A DNA stretch of 23,563 nt from CAZMVY01 sp964569765 (GTDB lineage Bacteria; Planctomycetota; Phycisphaerae; UBA1845; PWPN01): NCBI GenBank assembly GCA_964569765.1, contig CAZMVY010000045.1:1-23563 (forward strand). The letters are read 5' to 3'. Made by a program: the position numbers and the translations under genes. Positions 7,411 to 14,322 of this stretch are shown here, in pieces. Below the pieces are notes generated by a model that was not told the DNA's origin, made no database searches, and was given only the letters and a program-made list of their open reading frames with translations. Within the stretch, counting starts at the first letter, position 1. Each line of letters starts with the position of its first letter.

Positions 7411-8385
7411 ATGCCGCTGCGGATCGGAACCCTCACGCTTGCGACGAACCTGCTGCTGGCCCCGGTGGCACGATACTGCGATCTGGCCTTTCGGCTGACG
7501 GTGCGGCCGCTGGGCGGCATCGGTCTGGCCTTTACGGACCTTGTGAATGCGCGGGGCCTGCTGCGGCGGACGCGAAAGTCCTTGGAACTGGTGGAGAGCG
7601 ACGCGGCGGATCGTCCTCTCGCCGTCCAGTTGTACGGCTCGGATCCGGACGAGATGGCGGCGGCTGCGGCGTGGTGCGAGGGGCGCGGCGTTGCGGCGAT
7701 TGACATCAACATGGGCTGTCCGGCCGAGAAGGGGTGCAAGCGGGGCGGCGGGGCGGCGCTCCTGCGCGACCCGGAGCGGGCGGTGTCGCTGGCCCGGCGC
7801 GTCGTGCGGGCCGTCGGCATCCCCGTGACAGCGAAGATGCGCCTGGGGTGGAACGAGGATGAACTTGTCGCGCCCGGCCTCGCGCGGGCGCTCGAGGACG
7901 TCGGCGTCGCCGCCGTCACGGTTCACGGGCGGAGTGTGGCGGCCGGGTTCCGCGGCTCCGTCCGCCTGGATGGGATCGCCCGTGTCGTGGAGGCCGTGCG
8001 CCGCATCCCGGTTGTGGGCAACGGCGACGTATGTTCGCCCCGGGATGCCCGGAAGATGATCGACCGCACGGGCTGCGCCGGCGTCATGATCGGCCGCGCG
8101 GCCCTGCGGGATCCGTGGATCTTCCGCGACACGCAGGCGTTTCTCGCCGGCGGCGAGGTTCCGCCGCCGCCGACCTTCGCGCAGCGCCTGGCCGTGGTGA
8201 ACGATCATTTCCGCCACCTCGTGCGGCGGCGCGGCGAGCGCCCGGCCGTGCTGATCTTCCGTCAGCGGGTGAGCTGGTATGCCGGAAGGCTGAATCTGGC
8301 GCGCGAGGTCTTCGACCGGTTGCGGCGGTTGTCGAGCGTGGCGGAATACGAGGAGATTGTCGGAAGATTGTCCGGCGGGCGGTAA
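7411..8385 (+). CDS. tRNA-dihydrouridine synthase
   Basis: A 324-residue FMN enzyme of the Dus family, which reduces specific uridines in tRNA D-loops using NADPH. ATG 7411 is chosen because it places the TIM-barrel start (LLLAPVARYCDLAFR) near the N-terminus as in relatives; an upstream GTG at 7375 only adds a Cys/Pro-rich leader. Hallmarks are AVQLYGSDP, DINMGCPAEKGCKRGGGAALLRD with the catalytic Cys at residue 103, VTAKMRLGW, VTVHGRS, VVGNGDV and GVMIGRAALRDPWIF. The first motif normally reads APMAGVTDLPFR, so this copy is divergent there. It is closest in pattern to DusB-type enzymes, but subfamily is uncertain. It stands alone between a 236-base gap and a convergent gene. Confidence 0.93.
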   Translation: MPLRIGTLTLATNLLLAPVARYCDLAFRLTVRPLGGIGLAFTDLVNARGLLRRTRKSLELVESDAADRPLAVQLYGSDPDEMAAAAAWCEGRGVAAIDINMGCPAEKGCKRGGGAALLRDPERAVSLARRVVRAVGIPVTAKMRLGWNEDELVAPGLARALEDVGVAAVTVHGRSVAAGFRGSVRLDGIARVVEAVRRIPVVGNGDVCSPRDARKMIDRTGCAGVMIGRAALRDPWIFRDTQAFLAGGEVPPPPTFAQRLAVVNDHFRHLVRRRGERPAVLIFRQRVSWYAGRLNLAREVFDRLRRLSSVAEYEEIVGRLSGGR

Positions 8386-8435
8386 CGCGCAGACGCGCGG
8401 GGTTTGTGGTGTGCGGGCACGCATCCTGTCCCGCT

Positions 8436-8450
8436 GCGGCGGAAAGCCGC
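8436..8450. terminator. possible shared hairpin between convergent genes
   Basis: GCGGC/GCCGC with a 5-base loop lies in the 66-base gap between the convergent Dus and RNase Z-like genes. The stem is short and lacks a T-run, so this is a weak terminator call. Confidence 0.25.
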
Positions 8451-8451
8451 G

Positions 8452-9318
8452 CTACGGCCCCGGGCGGGCGGGTCGTTTCGGCGGGCGGTCCATCAGGAAC
8501 GTCACGCGTTCGAGCACGTCCTTGCGGAGTGTTTTCGCCAGGATCGCCTTGGCGGCGGCCAGCGGGGTGCGACGGGTTACGTGCGTGATCACAATGTGCG
8601 GGCAGTTCACCGCCGGCAGGACCTCGACCAGGTCCCGCACGTGAAAATGCTGCCCTGCTCGGGCGCGGTGAACGTGGTCCGGGTCGAAGAACGTGCACTC
8701 GATGAGCAGGATCTCGGCGTTCTTCACGTCGGGGCGGTTCAGAAAGGCCCCGGCGGCGGTGTCGCCGCAGTACGCGATCCGCGGGATCTCGACGCGCTGA
8801 TCGATCTGGAAACCCTTTTTCTTGAGGTCCACGAGTTGCGGCCCGGTGAGGCCCGCGTATTCCGGCTTGAGCTTGTGCCGCAGCTCGATAATGCAGAAGC
8901 CCATCGACGGCCCGCGATGCGCCACGGCAAATGCGCGGACCGCCAGATCCCGCCGGATGGAGACATCCTGATCGGGTTCGATCGGGACCAGGTTGGCCGG
9001 CGAGGGATGGCCCTCGATCTCGGCCCAGGCGGCCATGAGCCGTTCCACCGGCCGGATGAGGCTCGGATGGAGAATCACCATGCCGGGGGCGACGCCGAGA
9101 AAGTGTCGCTGGCTGAAGTAGTAGGCGATCCCCGCCGCGTGGTCCATGTGGCCGTGCGAGAGGCACACATGATCGATGGACATCAGCTCCCGCGGGCCGC
9201 GGCCGAAGTCGAACGCGACGTTCATCTCCGGCACGGCGACGACGTTCTCCTCACCGGCCAGTGTGTACCCGAGGATCTCCAGGGCGCCGACCTTCTGGCT
9301 GACCATCCGTGTTGACAT
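8452..9318 (-). CDS. plant-type RNase Z-like metallo-beta-lactamase-fold hydrolase
   Basis: A 288-residue MBL-fold protein. The start is ATG 9318 (ATG 9306 is possible); the longer frame reaching 9663 would lie across nrdR on the other strand. Metal-binding motifs are intact: SHGHMDH (HxHxDH), AHRGPS, CGDT and a late THVTRR His. The block between them (HRGPSMGF, HKLKPEYAGLTG, then AYCGDT and LIECTFF) looks like the plant short RNase Z proteins (TRZ type), which cut the 3' trailer from pre-tRNA, more than like bacterial ElaC. Role is therefore probably tRNA 3' processing, or a related phosphodiesterase. It is divergent from nrdR across a 145-base gap and convergent with the Dus gene, so two tRNA-acting enzymes sit side by side. 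Confidence 0.85.
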   Translation of the reverse strand: MSTRMVSQKVGALEILGYTLAGEENVVAVPEMNVAFDFGRGPRELMSIDHVCLSHGHMDHAAGIAYYFSQRHFLGVAPGMVILHPSLIRPVERLMAAWAEIEGHPSPANLVPIEPDQDVSIRRDLAVRAFAVAHRGPSMGFCIIELRHKLKPEYAGLTGPQLVDLKKKGFQIDQRVEIPRIAYCGDTAAGAFLNRPDVKNAEILLIECTFFDPDHVHRARAGQHFHVRDLVEVLPAVNCPHIVITHVTRRTPLAAAKAILAKTLRKDVLERVTFLMDRPPKRPARPGP

Positions 9319-9463
9319 GCCGCCAATATCGCCCACGCGCAGGGTTCTGCCAAGGCCGCGGTTGCGGCCCCGCTTCGGGTTGCGGAATGGACGATGTCGG
9401 TTTACAGATGTAGAGTATAAGGATGGGGCGTGCCCAAGATATGGGGTGCGTCCGGGGCTGCTC

Positions 9464-9958
9464 ATGCGTTGCCCGTTCTGCAAAGAGCTTGATACCGATC
9501 GCGTCATCGACTCGCGACTGAGCGACGGAGGTGCGACCATCCGGCGGCGGCGGCAGTGCGGTGCCTGCGGGCGGCGGTTCACGACCAAGGAGCGGATCGA
9601 GACGGAGGTGCGGCTGCACGTGGTGAAGAAGGACGGAACGCGTGTGCCGTACGATCGGGGCAAGATCCTGGCCGGCCTGCAGAAGGCGTGTTACAAGCGC
9701 CCGGTGAGCATCGAGGACCTGCAGGCGATCGTAGAGAAGGTCGAGGACACCATCTTTCATCGCTTCGAGCGCGAGGTTTCAAGTCAATTCATCGGGGCGG
9801 AAGCGGCACGGCTGCTTCGGGATCTCGACAAGATTGCATACGTCCGATTTGCCAGCGTTTACCGGGAGTTTCAGGATCTCGGCGAGTTTGTCGAGGAAGT
9901 CAAAGACGTGATGGATCGCGCCGAGACCGAGGCGCCCGGCCAGCAGATGCTTTTCTGA
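9464..9958 (+). CDS. nrdR: transcriptional repressor NrdR
   Basis: A 164-residue protein matching NrdR end to end. NrdR represses ribonucleotide reductase genes when its ATP-cone senses dATP/ATP. The start at ATG 9464 puts the zinc ribbon at the extreme N-terminus, as in the family (Cys3-Cys6 and Cys32-Cys35, with IDSRLSDGG and IRRRRQC between), followed by GRRFTTKERIE. The ATP-cone follows from about residue 46 (VVKKDGTRVPYDRGKILAGLQKAC, RPVSIEDL), ending with YVRFASVYREFQDLGEF. No ribonucleotide reductase gene is in the window and I did not find convincing NrdR boxes nearby. The last residues (PGQQMLF) form a short extension. A TATAAG stretch near 9415 may belong to its promoter, but no matching -35 is evident. 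Confidence 0.96.
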   Translation: MRCPFCKELDTDRVIDSRLSDGGATIRRRRQCGACGRRFTTKERIETEVRLHVVKKDGTRVPYDRGKILAGLQKACYKRPVSIEDLQAIVEKVEDTIFHRFEREVSSQFIGAEAARLLRDLDKIAYVRFASVYREFQDLGEFVEEVKDVMDRAETEAPGQQMLF

Positions 9959-10095
9959 GCGGAAGCGGGGAAGGACCGAGGCGGCGCATCGCCGTCGCAC
10001 GATCGGGCAGGCCCGCCGGGGCTTCCGGCGACGAGGTGCGGCGCGCGGGGTTGCCCGTTGCGCCCGGCGGGCCTCGTGCGGCGTCCGCAACGTCA

Positions 10096-10124
10096 TTGAC
10101 ATCGGCGTCGGCAGCGTCTACCAC
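10096..10124 (+). promoter_or_regulatory. possible promoter of the TolC-like gene
   Basis: A perfect TTGACA at 10096-10101 is followed after 17 bases by TACCAC (10119-10124), a weak -10. It lies 115 bases before the start codon in a 280-base gap that shows no other gene. Confidence 0.35.
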
Positions 10125-10238
10125 ATCCGTCACCGACGGGCGCGGGATTCTCCGTCAGGTTCGGTGCCTGCCGAGGCAAACCGTGCAGGACGGGGCCGGT
10201 CCGCCGGCCTGCCCTGTGCAAACTGGGGAGTCGATCCT

Positions 10239-12200
10239 ATGACAAACCGTGCAAGCCGGGTCTGGTTTCGCGTCGGCGGCTGTGCGGCGGCCGGCCTGCT
10301 GATGCTTTCGGGCTGTCAGTTGTTCCTGGACGACGCGGACCGGCAGGTCTACAAACTGGTCGACGCGCGACAGAAAGAGGCCGTCGGAGCGAACAGCAAC
10401 ATGCGGTTGCCGCGGGCGATCGCCTCGGCGGGGCAGCGAGACGCGTTCGGCGCCCAGGAGAGCCGTTATTCGTTCGTTCCCAACCCGGTGGACGCCGAGG
10501 TGCCGGAGGCCTTCACCCGGCCGGCGCCGGCCGTGGAGATGCCGACGACGCAACCGGCCGGTGCCCCGACGCCCCGACCGGCCGAAAGCCGTCCGGCGCG
10601 GGAAAGGCGCGACATCCGTACGCCGCTGGCCGACGGCGCCGGGGAGCGGCCGTCCAACGTGCCACTGGATGATGTGGCCATTCCCGACGAACACGGCGCT
10701 GAGACCGGCCCGCCGCCGCCGTTGCCGCCGCTGCGGGTCCGCGGGCCGACGACATCGCCCGCGACGAAGGAGTTGACGCTCTCCGACGCGCTGGCGTACG
10801 CGTTCGCCCACTCCCGCGACTTTCAGACCGCCAAGGAAACGCTGTATCTGGCGGCGCTGGATCTGACCCTGGAGCGCCACCTCTGGGGGCCGATCTTCTT
10901 CGCCAATCTCGGCAGCGACTACACGAATCTCGGCAAGGCCAACCAGTTCGACCAGTCGCTGCAGTCGGTCATGGAGGCGGGCGTGCGGCAACGGCTCCCG
11001 TATGGCGGCGAGGTCGTCGCCCGCACGATCGACACCCTGATGAGCGACCTTCGCGACCGGGCCGTCGACGGTGCCACGGGGCAGATGCTTCTGGAGGGGA
11101 ATGTTCCGCTGCTGCGCGGGGCGGGCAAGGTGGCATATGAGACGCGGTATCAGGCGGAACGGAACCTCATTTACGCCGTGCGGCGCTTCGAGAACGTCCG
11201 CCGCGACCTGGCCGTCACCATCGCCGGCGATTACTTCAACCTGCAACAGTTGCGGCAGCAGATTATCAACGCGCGGGCAAGCATCCGGTCGTTTGAGCTG
11301 GAGGTCGGACGGACACGCGCCCTGTGGCGGATCGGGCGGTACATCCGGCTGGACGTGCAGCGTGCGGAACAGAACGTACTGGCCGCCCAGAACGCCGAGG
11401 TCGATGCCATTGAGGCTTACCAGGCGGCGCTGGACCGGTTCAAGATCCTGATCGGCATGCCGATGGAGACGGCGATCGATGTGCCGTTCCCCGCGGAGCT
11501 TACGGCCGCCGCAGGAGAAGTGAGCCTCGGGCGACAGGATCCGCTGGCGGAGTCGCTGAAGATGCCGGCGGTTTCGGAGGGGGAGGCCATCCGCACGGCG
11601 CTGAAGTACCGGCTCGAACTGCTCAACGCGTACGACCTGATCGGCGATGCGGAACGGGGCGTGGCAATTGCGGAGAACAACCTGTTGCCGGACCTGAACG
11701 CGACGGGAAGCATCGCGTGGGCGACCAATTCGGCCTACCGCCGGCTCTTCGACTACAACACGGACCGCGTTACGTACAAGGCGGGCGTGACGCTGGAACT
11801 GCCGCTCGACCGGGTGAAGGAGCGAAACGCCCTCCGCCGCTCGTTCATCACGAAGGCCCAGGCGGAGCGGAACTACGAGGAACTCAAGGACAGCATCATC
11901 CGGGAGGTGCGCCAGGCCGAACGCGTCGTGTTGCAGCAGCAGAAGTCGCTTGAGATTCAGATCCTCAATCGGGATCTCGCCCTGCGGCGACGTCAGGCGG
12001 CCGAGGTGCAGGCGCGCCTGGGCAAGTTCAGCAACCGCGACGTGGTCGAGGCGGAGCAGGTGTTGCTGGAGGCGCGGAATCGCCTGGCCCAGGCGCAGGC
12101 GCAGCTCAGCCTGGCGATCCTCCAGTTCCGGCGGTCAACCGGCACTCTGCGGATCGACGATCAGGGCCGATGGACGGGCCCGGGAGGCGGTGCGAAGTGA
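10239..12200 (+). CDS. TolC-family outer-membrane efflux lipoprotein with long N-terminal extension
   Basis: A 653-residue protein from ATG 10239 with GGGGAG about nine bases upstream. The signal ends in a clean lipobox LSGC (Cys26), so it is probably lipid-anchored like OprM/CusC-type factors. Residues about 27-175 form a Pro/Ala/Arg-rich, probably disordered extension not found in standard TolC proteins (about 450-500 residues). The efflux domain begins with LTLSDALAYAFAHSRDFQTAKE near residue 179. It shows the two-fold pattern of long coiled helices, including SFELEVGRTRALWRIGRYIRLDVQRAEQNVL and, in the second half, YEELKDSIIREVRQAERVV and GKFSNRDVVEAEQVLLEARNRL. Inner-membrane and adaptor partners are not in the window. 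A 66-residue lipoprotein gene follows 71 bases later. Confidence 0.88.
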   Translation: MTNRASRVWFRVGGCAAAGLLMLSGCQLFLDDADRQVYKLVDARQKEAVGANSNMRLPRAIASAGQRDAFGAQESRYSFVPNPVDAEVPEAFTRPAPAVEMPTTQPAGAPTPRPAESRPARERRDIRTPLADGAGERPSNVPLDDVAIPDEHGAETGPPPPLPPLRVRGPTTSPATKELTLSDALAYAFAHSRDFQTAKETLYLAALDLTLERHLWGPIFFANLGSDYTNLGKANQFDQSLQSVMEAGVRQRLPYGGEVVARTIDTLMSDLRDRAVDGATGQMLLEGNVPLLRGAGKVAYETRYQAERNLIYAVRRFENVRRDLAVTIAGDYFNLQQLRQQIINARASIRSFELEVGRTRALWRIGRYIRLDVQRAEQNVLAAQNAEVDAIEAYQAALDRFKILIGMPMETAIDVPFPAELTAAAGEVSLGRQDPLAESLKMPAVSEGEAIRTALKYRLELLNAYDLIGDAERGVAIAENNLLPDLNATGSIAWATNSAYRRLFDYNTDRVTYKAGVTLELPLDRVKERNALRRSFITKAQAERNYEELKDSIIREVRQAERVVLQQQKSLEIQILNRDLALRRRQAAEVQARLGKFSNRDVVEAEQVLLEARNRLAQAQAQLSLAILQFRRSTGTLRIDDQGRWTGPGGGAK

Positions 12201-12271
12201 ACCCGACCCGGACCGCGTACGCCGGGTGAGTTTTCTCGCCTTGCGGTGCCATGGCGGCCGATAATCCCGCT

Positions 12272-12475
12272 ATGAGTTTCCGGGAGTCCCTGTGTGCACT
12301 CATTCTCGCGACCGCCGCCTTGGGGCTGTTCGGCTGTAGCGACGTCGGCTACAACCCGTATGTGCAGAACGACGGCCATCGTCCCATCGGCAAGGCGCTC
12401 GAAGCGGTCGGCCCGGAGGCGGCCAACGATGGCCTGAGTCATCTCGACGCCCGGCTGGAGAATGCCTGCAACTGA
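12272..12475 (+). CDS. small lipoprotein of unknown function
   Basis: A 67-residue peptide with an Ala/Leu-rich signal and lipobox LFGC, leaving a mature peptide of about 45 residues (SDVGYNPYVQNDGH and onward). No family recognised. ATG 12272 is preferred over 12251 because the signal then starts directly. There is no Shine-Dalgarno sequence, but GATAAT sits at 12260-12265, so the message may be leaderless. It lies 71 bases after the TolC-like gene and is convergent with the Nudix gene. It may be an accessory of the efflux protein or an independent gene. Confidence 0.6.
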   Translation: MSFRESLCALILATAALGLFGCSDVGYNPYVQNDGHRPIGKALEAVGPEAANDGLSHLDARLENACN

Positions 12476-12602
12476 CGGCGGGGGCGGGCAGGGTGGACGC
12501 GGACGGAGCAGTACGTCGAAGCGGGATGCGGGGCGGTTGCGCGATGGTCCGCACGGCGAAAGCCCTTCAGGGCCGCGCGGCGGGAGGGCATCGCGATCCG
12601 GC

Positions 12603-13433
12603 TTACCCCGGCAGGGCTTCGAGGGCGTGCTCGAACCACTCGCGGCCCCAGCGTCGCCGGCCGTGCAGGCAGATCGCGGCCACCGCCACGGGCGCTACAG
12701 GCATCGCCGAGCGGATGAACGGCACCAGGGCGTCGGGCTCGTCGCGGACGTACTCGATCGCCGTGTGCTCCTGCTGGGCGTCCGCAAGATCGAGGCGCCC
12801 GAGCACGCCGTCGCGGCTCAGCCGGACCCGCGTTTCAAAAAGCAACTCCGGCTGCCAGATCTCGTGATCGTGAATGAGGCCGACGCAGATGGTGTCGGCG
12901 ATGTGTGCGTCGTCCAGCCGGAGCTCTTCATGCAGCTCGCGTCGCACGGCGGCGAAGGGGTCGATCGTGCCGTCGGCTCGGATGTCGGCGACCTCGAGGG
13001 CGCCGCCGAACGTGTGCAGGTAGCCGGCGTGCCAGGCGACGCGACGGCCGCGCCGCCCATACAGGAGCCAGCCGTCGTCGCTGACGATCGTGGCGGTCGT
13101 GCCGATCGGGTTGCTGAACCGCCCCCGGCCGAACTCGGCGAGGCGATGGCGGTTGTAGAGGTTGGTGCCGACGAATTCGCGGTAGTCCGTGGGGGCCGGG
13201 TCGATATGCAGCACGCCGTCTTCGAGGGGATGGCCGAGCCAGCGCACGAGCTTACCATTGAACAGTATCGCCCCGGTTTGCGCCGAACGGGCGAGGGCCT
13301 CCTGCCAGCTCTGCTCGATGAGCTGCTCCAGCTCCGGGGTGCTCGGGCGCGGCGATTCGGTCCAGCGCACACACACACGCCCCGGCGGAAACTCGCCGAA
13401 GGCATCGACGGCGAACGGGACGCCCCTGGGCAT
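12603..13433 (-). CDS. NUDT22-like Nudix hydrolase
   Basis: A 276-residue protein from ATG 13433. The Nudix box is expanded: GGALE at residues 143-147, an insert, then the metal-binding RELHEEL at 165-171. The region before it (KLVRWLGHPLEDGVLHI, then TDYREFVGTN at about 82-91, then SNPIGTTATIVSDDGWLLYGRR) closely follows the order of human NUDT22, a UDP-sugar hydrolase with the matching SYRDFLGTN segment. The catalytic RExxEE residues, degenerate in human NUDT22, are intact here. A nucleotide-sugar or related nucleoside-diphosphate substrate is inferred. The gene lies four bases after the NYN nuclease gene and is probably its co-transcribed second cistron. No ribosome site is obvious, which fits coupled translation. 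The C-terminal part (about 225-276) is less conserved. Confidence 0.85.
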   Translation of the reverse strand: MPRGVPFAVDAFGEFPPGRVCVRWTESPRPSTPELEQLIEQSWQEALARSAQTGAILFNGKLVRWLGHPLEDGVLHIDPAPTDYREFVGTNLYNRHRLAEFGRGRFSNPIGTTATIVSDDGWLLYGRRGRRVAWHAGYLHTFGGALEVADIRADGTIDPFAAVRRELHEELRLDDAHIADTICVGLIHDHEIWQPELLFETRVRLSRDGVLGRLDLADAQQEHTAIEYVRDEPDALVPFIRSAMPVAPVAVAAICLHGRRRWGREWFEHALEALPG

Positions 13434-13437
13434 ATCG

Positions 13438-14073
13438 TCACCACTCCGGCGGTTTATGGAAGATGCCTTGCGCATCGTTGAGCGTGACGGGGAACTGGCT
13501 GGAAGCCAGAACGCCGGGACGAATTCGCTTGAAGAACGTCGCCCTTGCGAGAAGGTCGCGGCTTGGTCGCGCGTGAGGACACAGAACGCCCACGCGAAGA
13601 CCGAGTTCCCGGGTAACAATGTCGATCGGCGCGATCAGATCCGAATCGTTCGAAACGATGACAGCTATCTGGTACCTGCCACGGTGGGCGTCGTGCAGGA
13701 GGTGGGTGGCCAGGTTCACATCAGAGCCCTTTTCCTCCGTTTTCATCACGGTGACCCACTGCAGGTGCTCCGGGGGACTCCCAGCGAGCGGCATTCGAAC
13801 CGTATGTGATAAGAAGTGCCCGAAGATAATGGACAGATTAGGTATCGTTCGCAAGGCGCGCAGGTAGATCTGCTGCCTCAAGGGCTTCCGGGGATCCTGC
13901 AACCTCGCACTTACCCGAGCCGTGAAGTATTTGATCTCGCCGATTCGATGTTCCGGAAGCATGCGATGACACAGTTCTGCAAGATTCAGCCATCTGTACG
14001 GGGTGTCTTTGACCGCGCCGTAGTAAAGGTTAAAGGCGTCGACGTAGACGTTGGTGGAAGGCCTCTGGTCCAT
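13438..14073 (-). CDS. NYN-domain (PIN-like) putative ribonuclease
   Basis: A 211-residue NYN/LabA-type protein, a PIN-fold RNase family using clustered acidic residues and a metal. ATG 14073 is chosen because the fold begins at once (NVYVDAFNLYYG, Asp12 and Asn15) and because the upstream extension runs through a promoter and palindrome. Other acidic positions are KGSDVNLA (Asp118) and VSNDSDL (Asp143, Asp145). Between them lie the helices typical of the COG1432-like group. Base composition of the gene and its leader is visibly less GC-rich than its neighbours, which suggests recent acquisition. It heads a two-gene unit with the Nudix hydrolase, four bases downstream. No Shine-Dalgarno sequence is present, and a 9-bp hairpin ends 11 bases before the ATG. 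The RNA target is unknown. Confidence 0.87.
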   Translation of the reverse strand: MDQRPSTNVYVDAFNLYYGAVKDTPYRWLNLAELCHRMLPEHRIGEIKYFTARVSARLQDPRKPLRQQIYLRALRTIPNLSIIFGHFLSHTVRMPLAGSPPEHLQWVTVMKTEEKGSDVNLATHLLHDAHRGRYQIAVIVSNDSDLIAPIDIVTRELGLRVGVLCPHARPSRDLLARATFFKRIRPGVLASSQFPVTLNDAQGIFHKPPEW

Positions 14074-14083
14074 AAATAAAGCA

Positions 14084-14105
14084 GAAGCCGCTTGGCAGCG
14101 GCTTC
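14084..14105 (-). promoter_or_regulatory. leader hairpin before the NYN gene
   Basis: A perfect 9-bp stem (GAAGCCGCT/AGCGGCTTC) with a 4-base loop, followed on the minus strand by a T-rich run leading directly to the ATG at 14073. It could act as a terminator-like attenuator or mask the ribosome landing site. The structure is visible; the role is inferred. Confidence 0.55.
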
Positions 14106-14129
14106 GCGCCCTGCGCCGAAGCGCCAGGG

Positions 14130-14144
14130 GGAGTAATATACTCC
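14130..14144. promoter_or_regulatory. 15-bp palindrome at the predicted transcription start (operator candidate)
   Basis: GGAGTA-ATA-TACTCC is a perfect 6-bp palindrome with a 3-base centre. It overlaps the predicted start site of the NYN-Nudix transcript, a usual place for a repressor site. No regulator gene was found next to it. Confidence 0.5.
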
Positions 14145-14174
14145 ACTCTACGCGCCGCTCCCGGCAAGTGTCAA
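14145..14174 (-). promoter_or_regulatory. promoter of the NYN-Nudix unit
   Basis: On the minus strand, TTGACA (14174-14169) is followed after 18 bases by TAGAGT (14150-14145). The -35 is perfect and the -10 matches at four of six positions. The predicted start lies near 14138, giving a leader of about 65 bases. Confidence 0.6.
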
Positions 14175-14322
14175 GCCCCCCTCTTACATCGCGCCTCGAC
14201 GACCGAATTCGTTGGAATGCCGCTTGGGTCGGTGTGCGGCGCAAAGGCCGTCCGATCACAGCATTAGCCGTGTGCCGGAAGCCCGAGGCACCACAGAACG
14301 TCCCGAAGAGCCGTGCCCGCTC

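Noticed and set aside
9400..9422. TTTACA ... TATAAG as a promoter for nrdR
   Set aside because: The boxes are only about nine bases apart, too close for a sigma70 promoter. TATAAG alone is not enough.
10164..10238. Upstream start for the TolC-like gene
   Set aside because: The 25-residue addition precedes a clean lipoprotein signal, and the internal ATG 10239 has a strong ribosome site.
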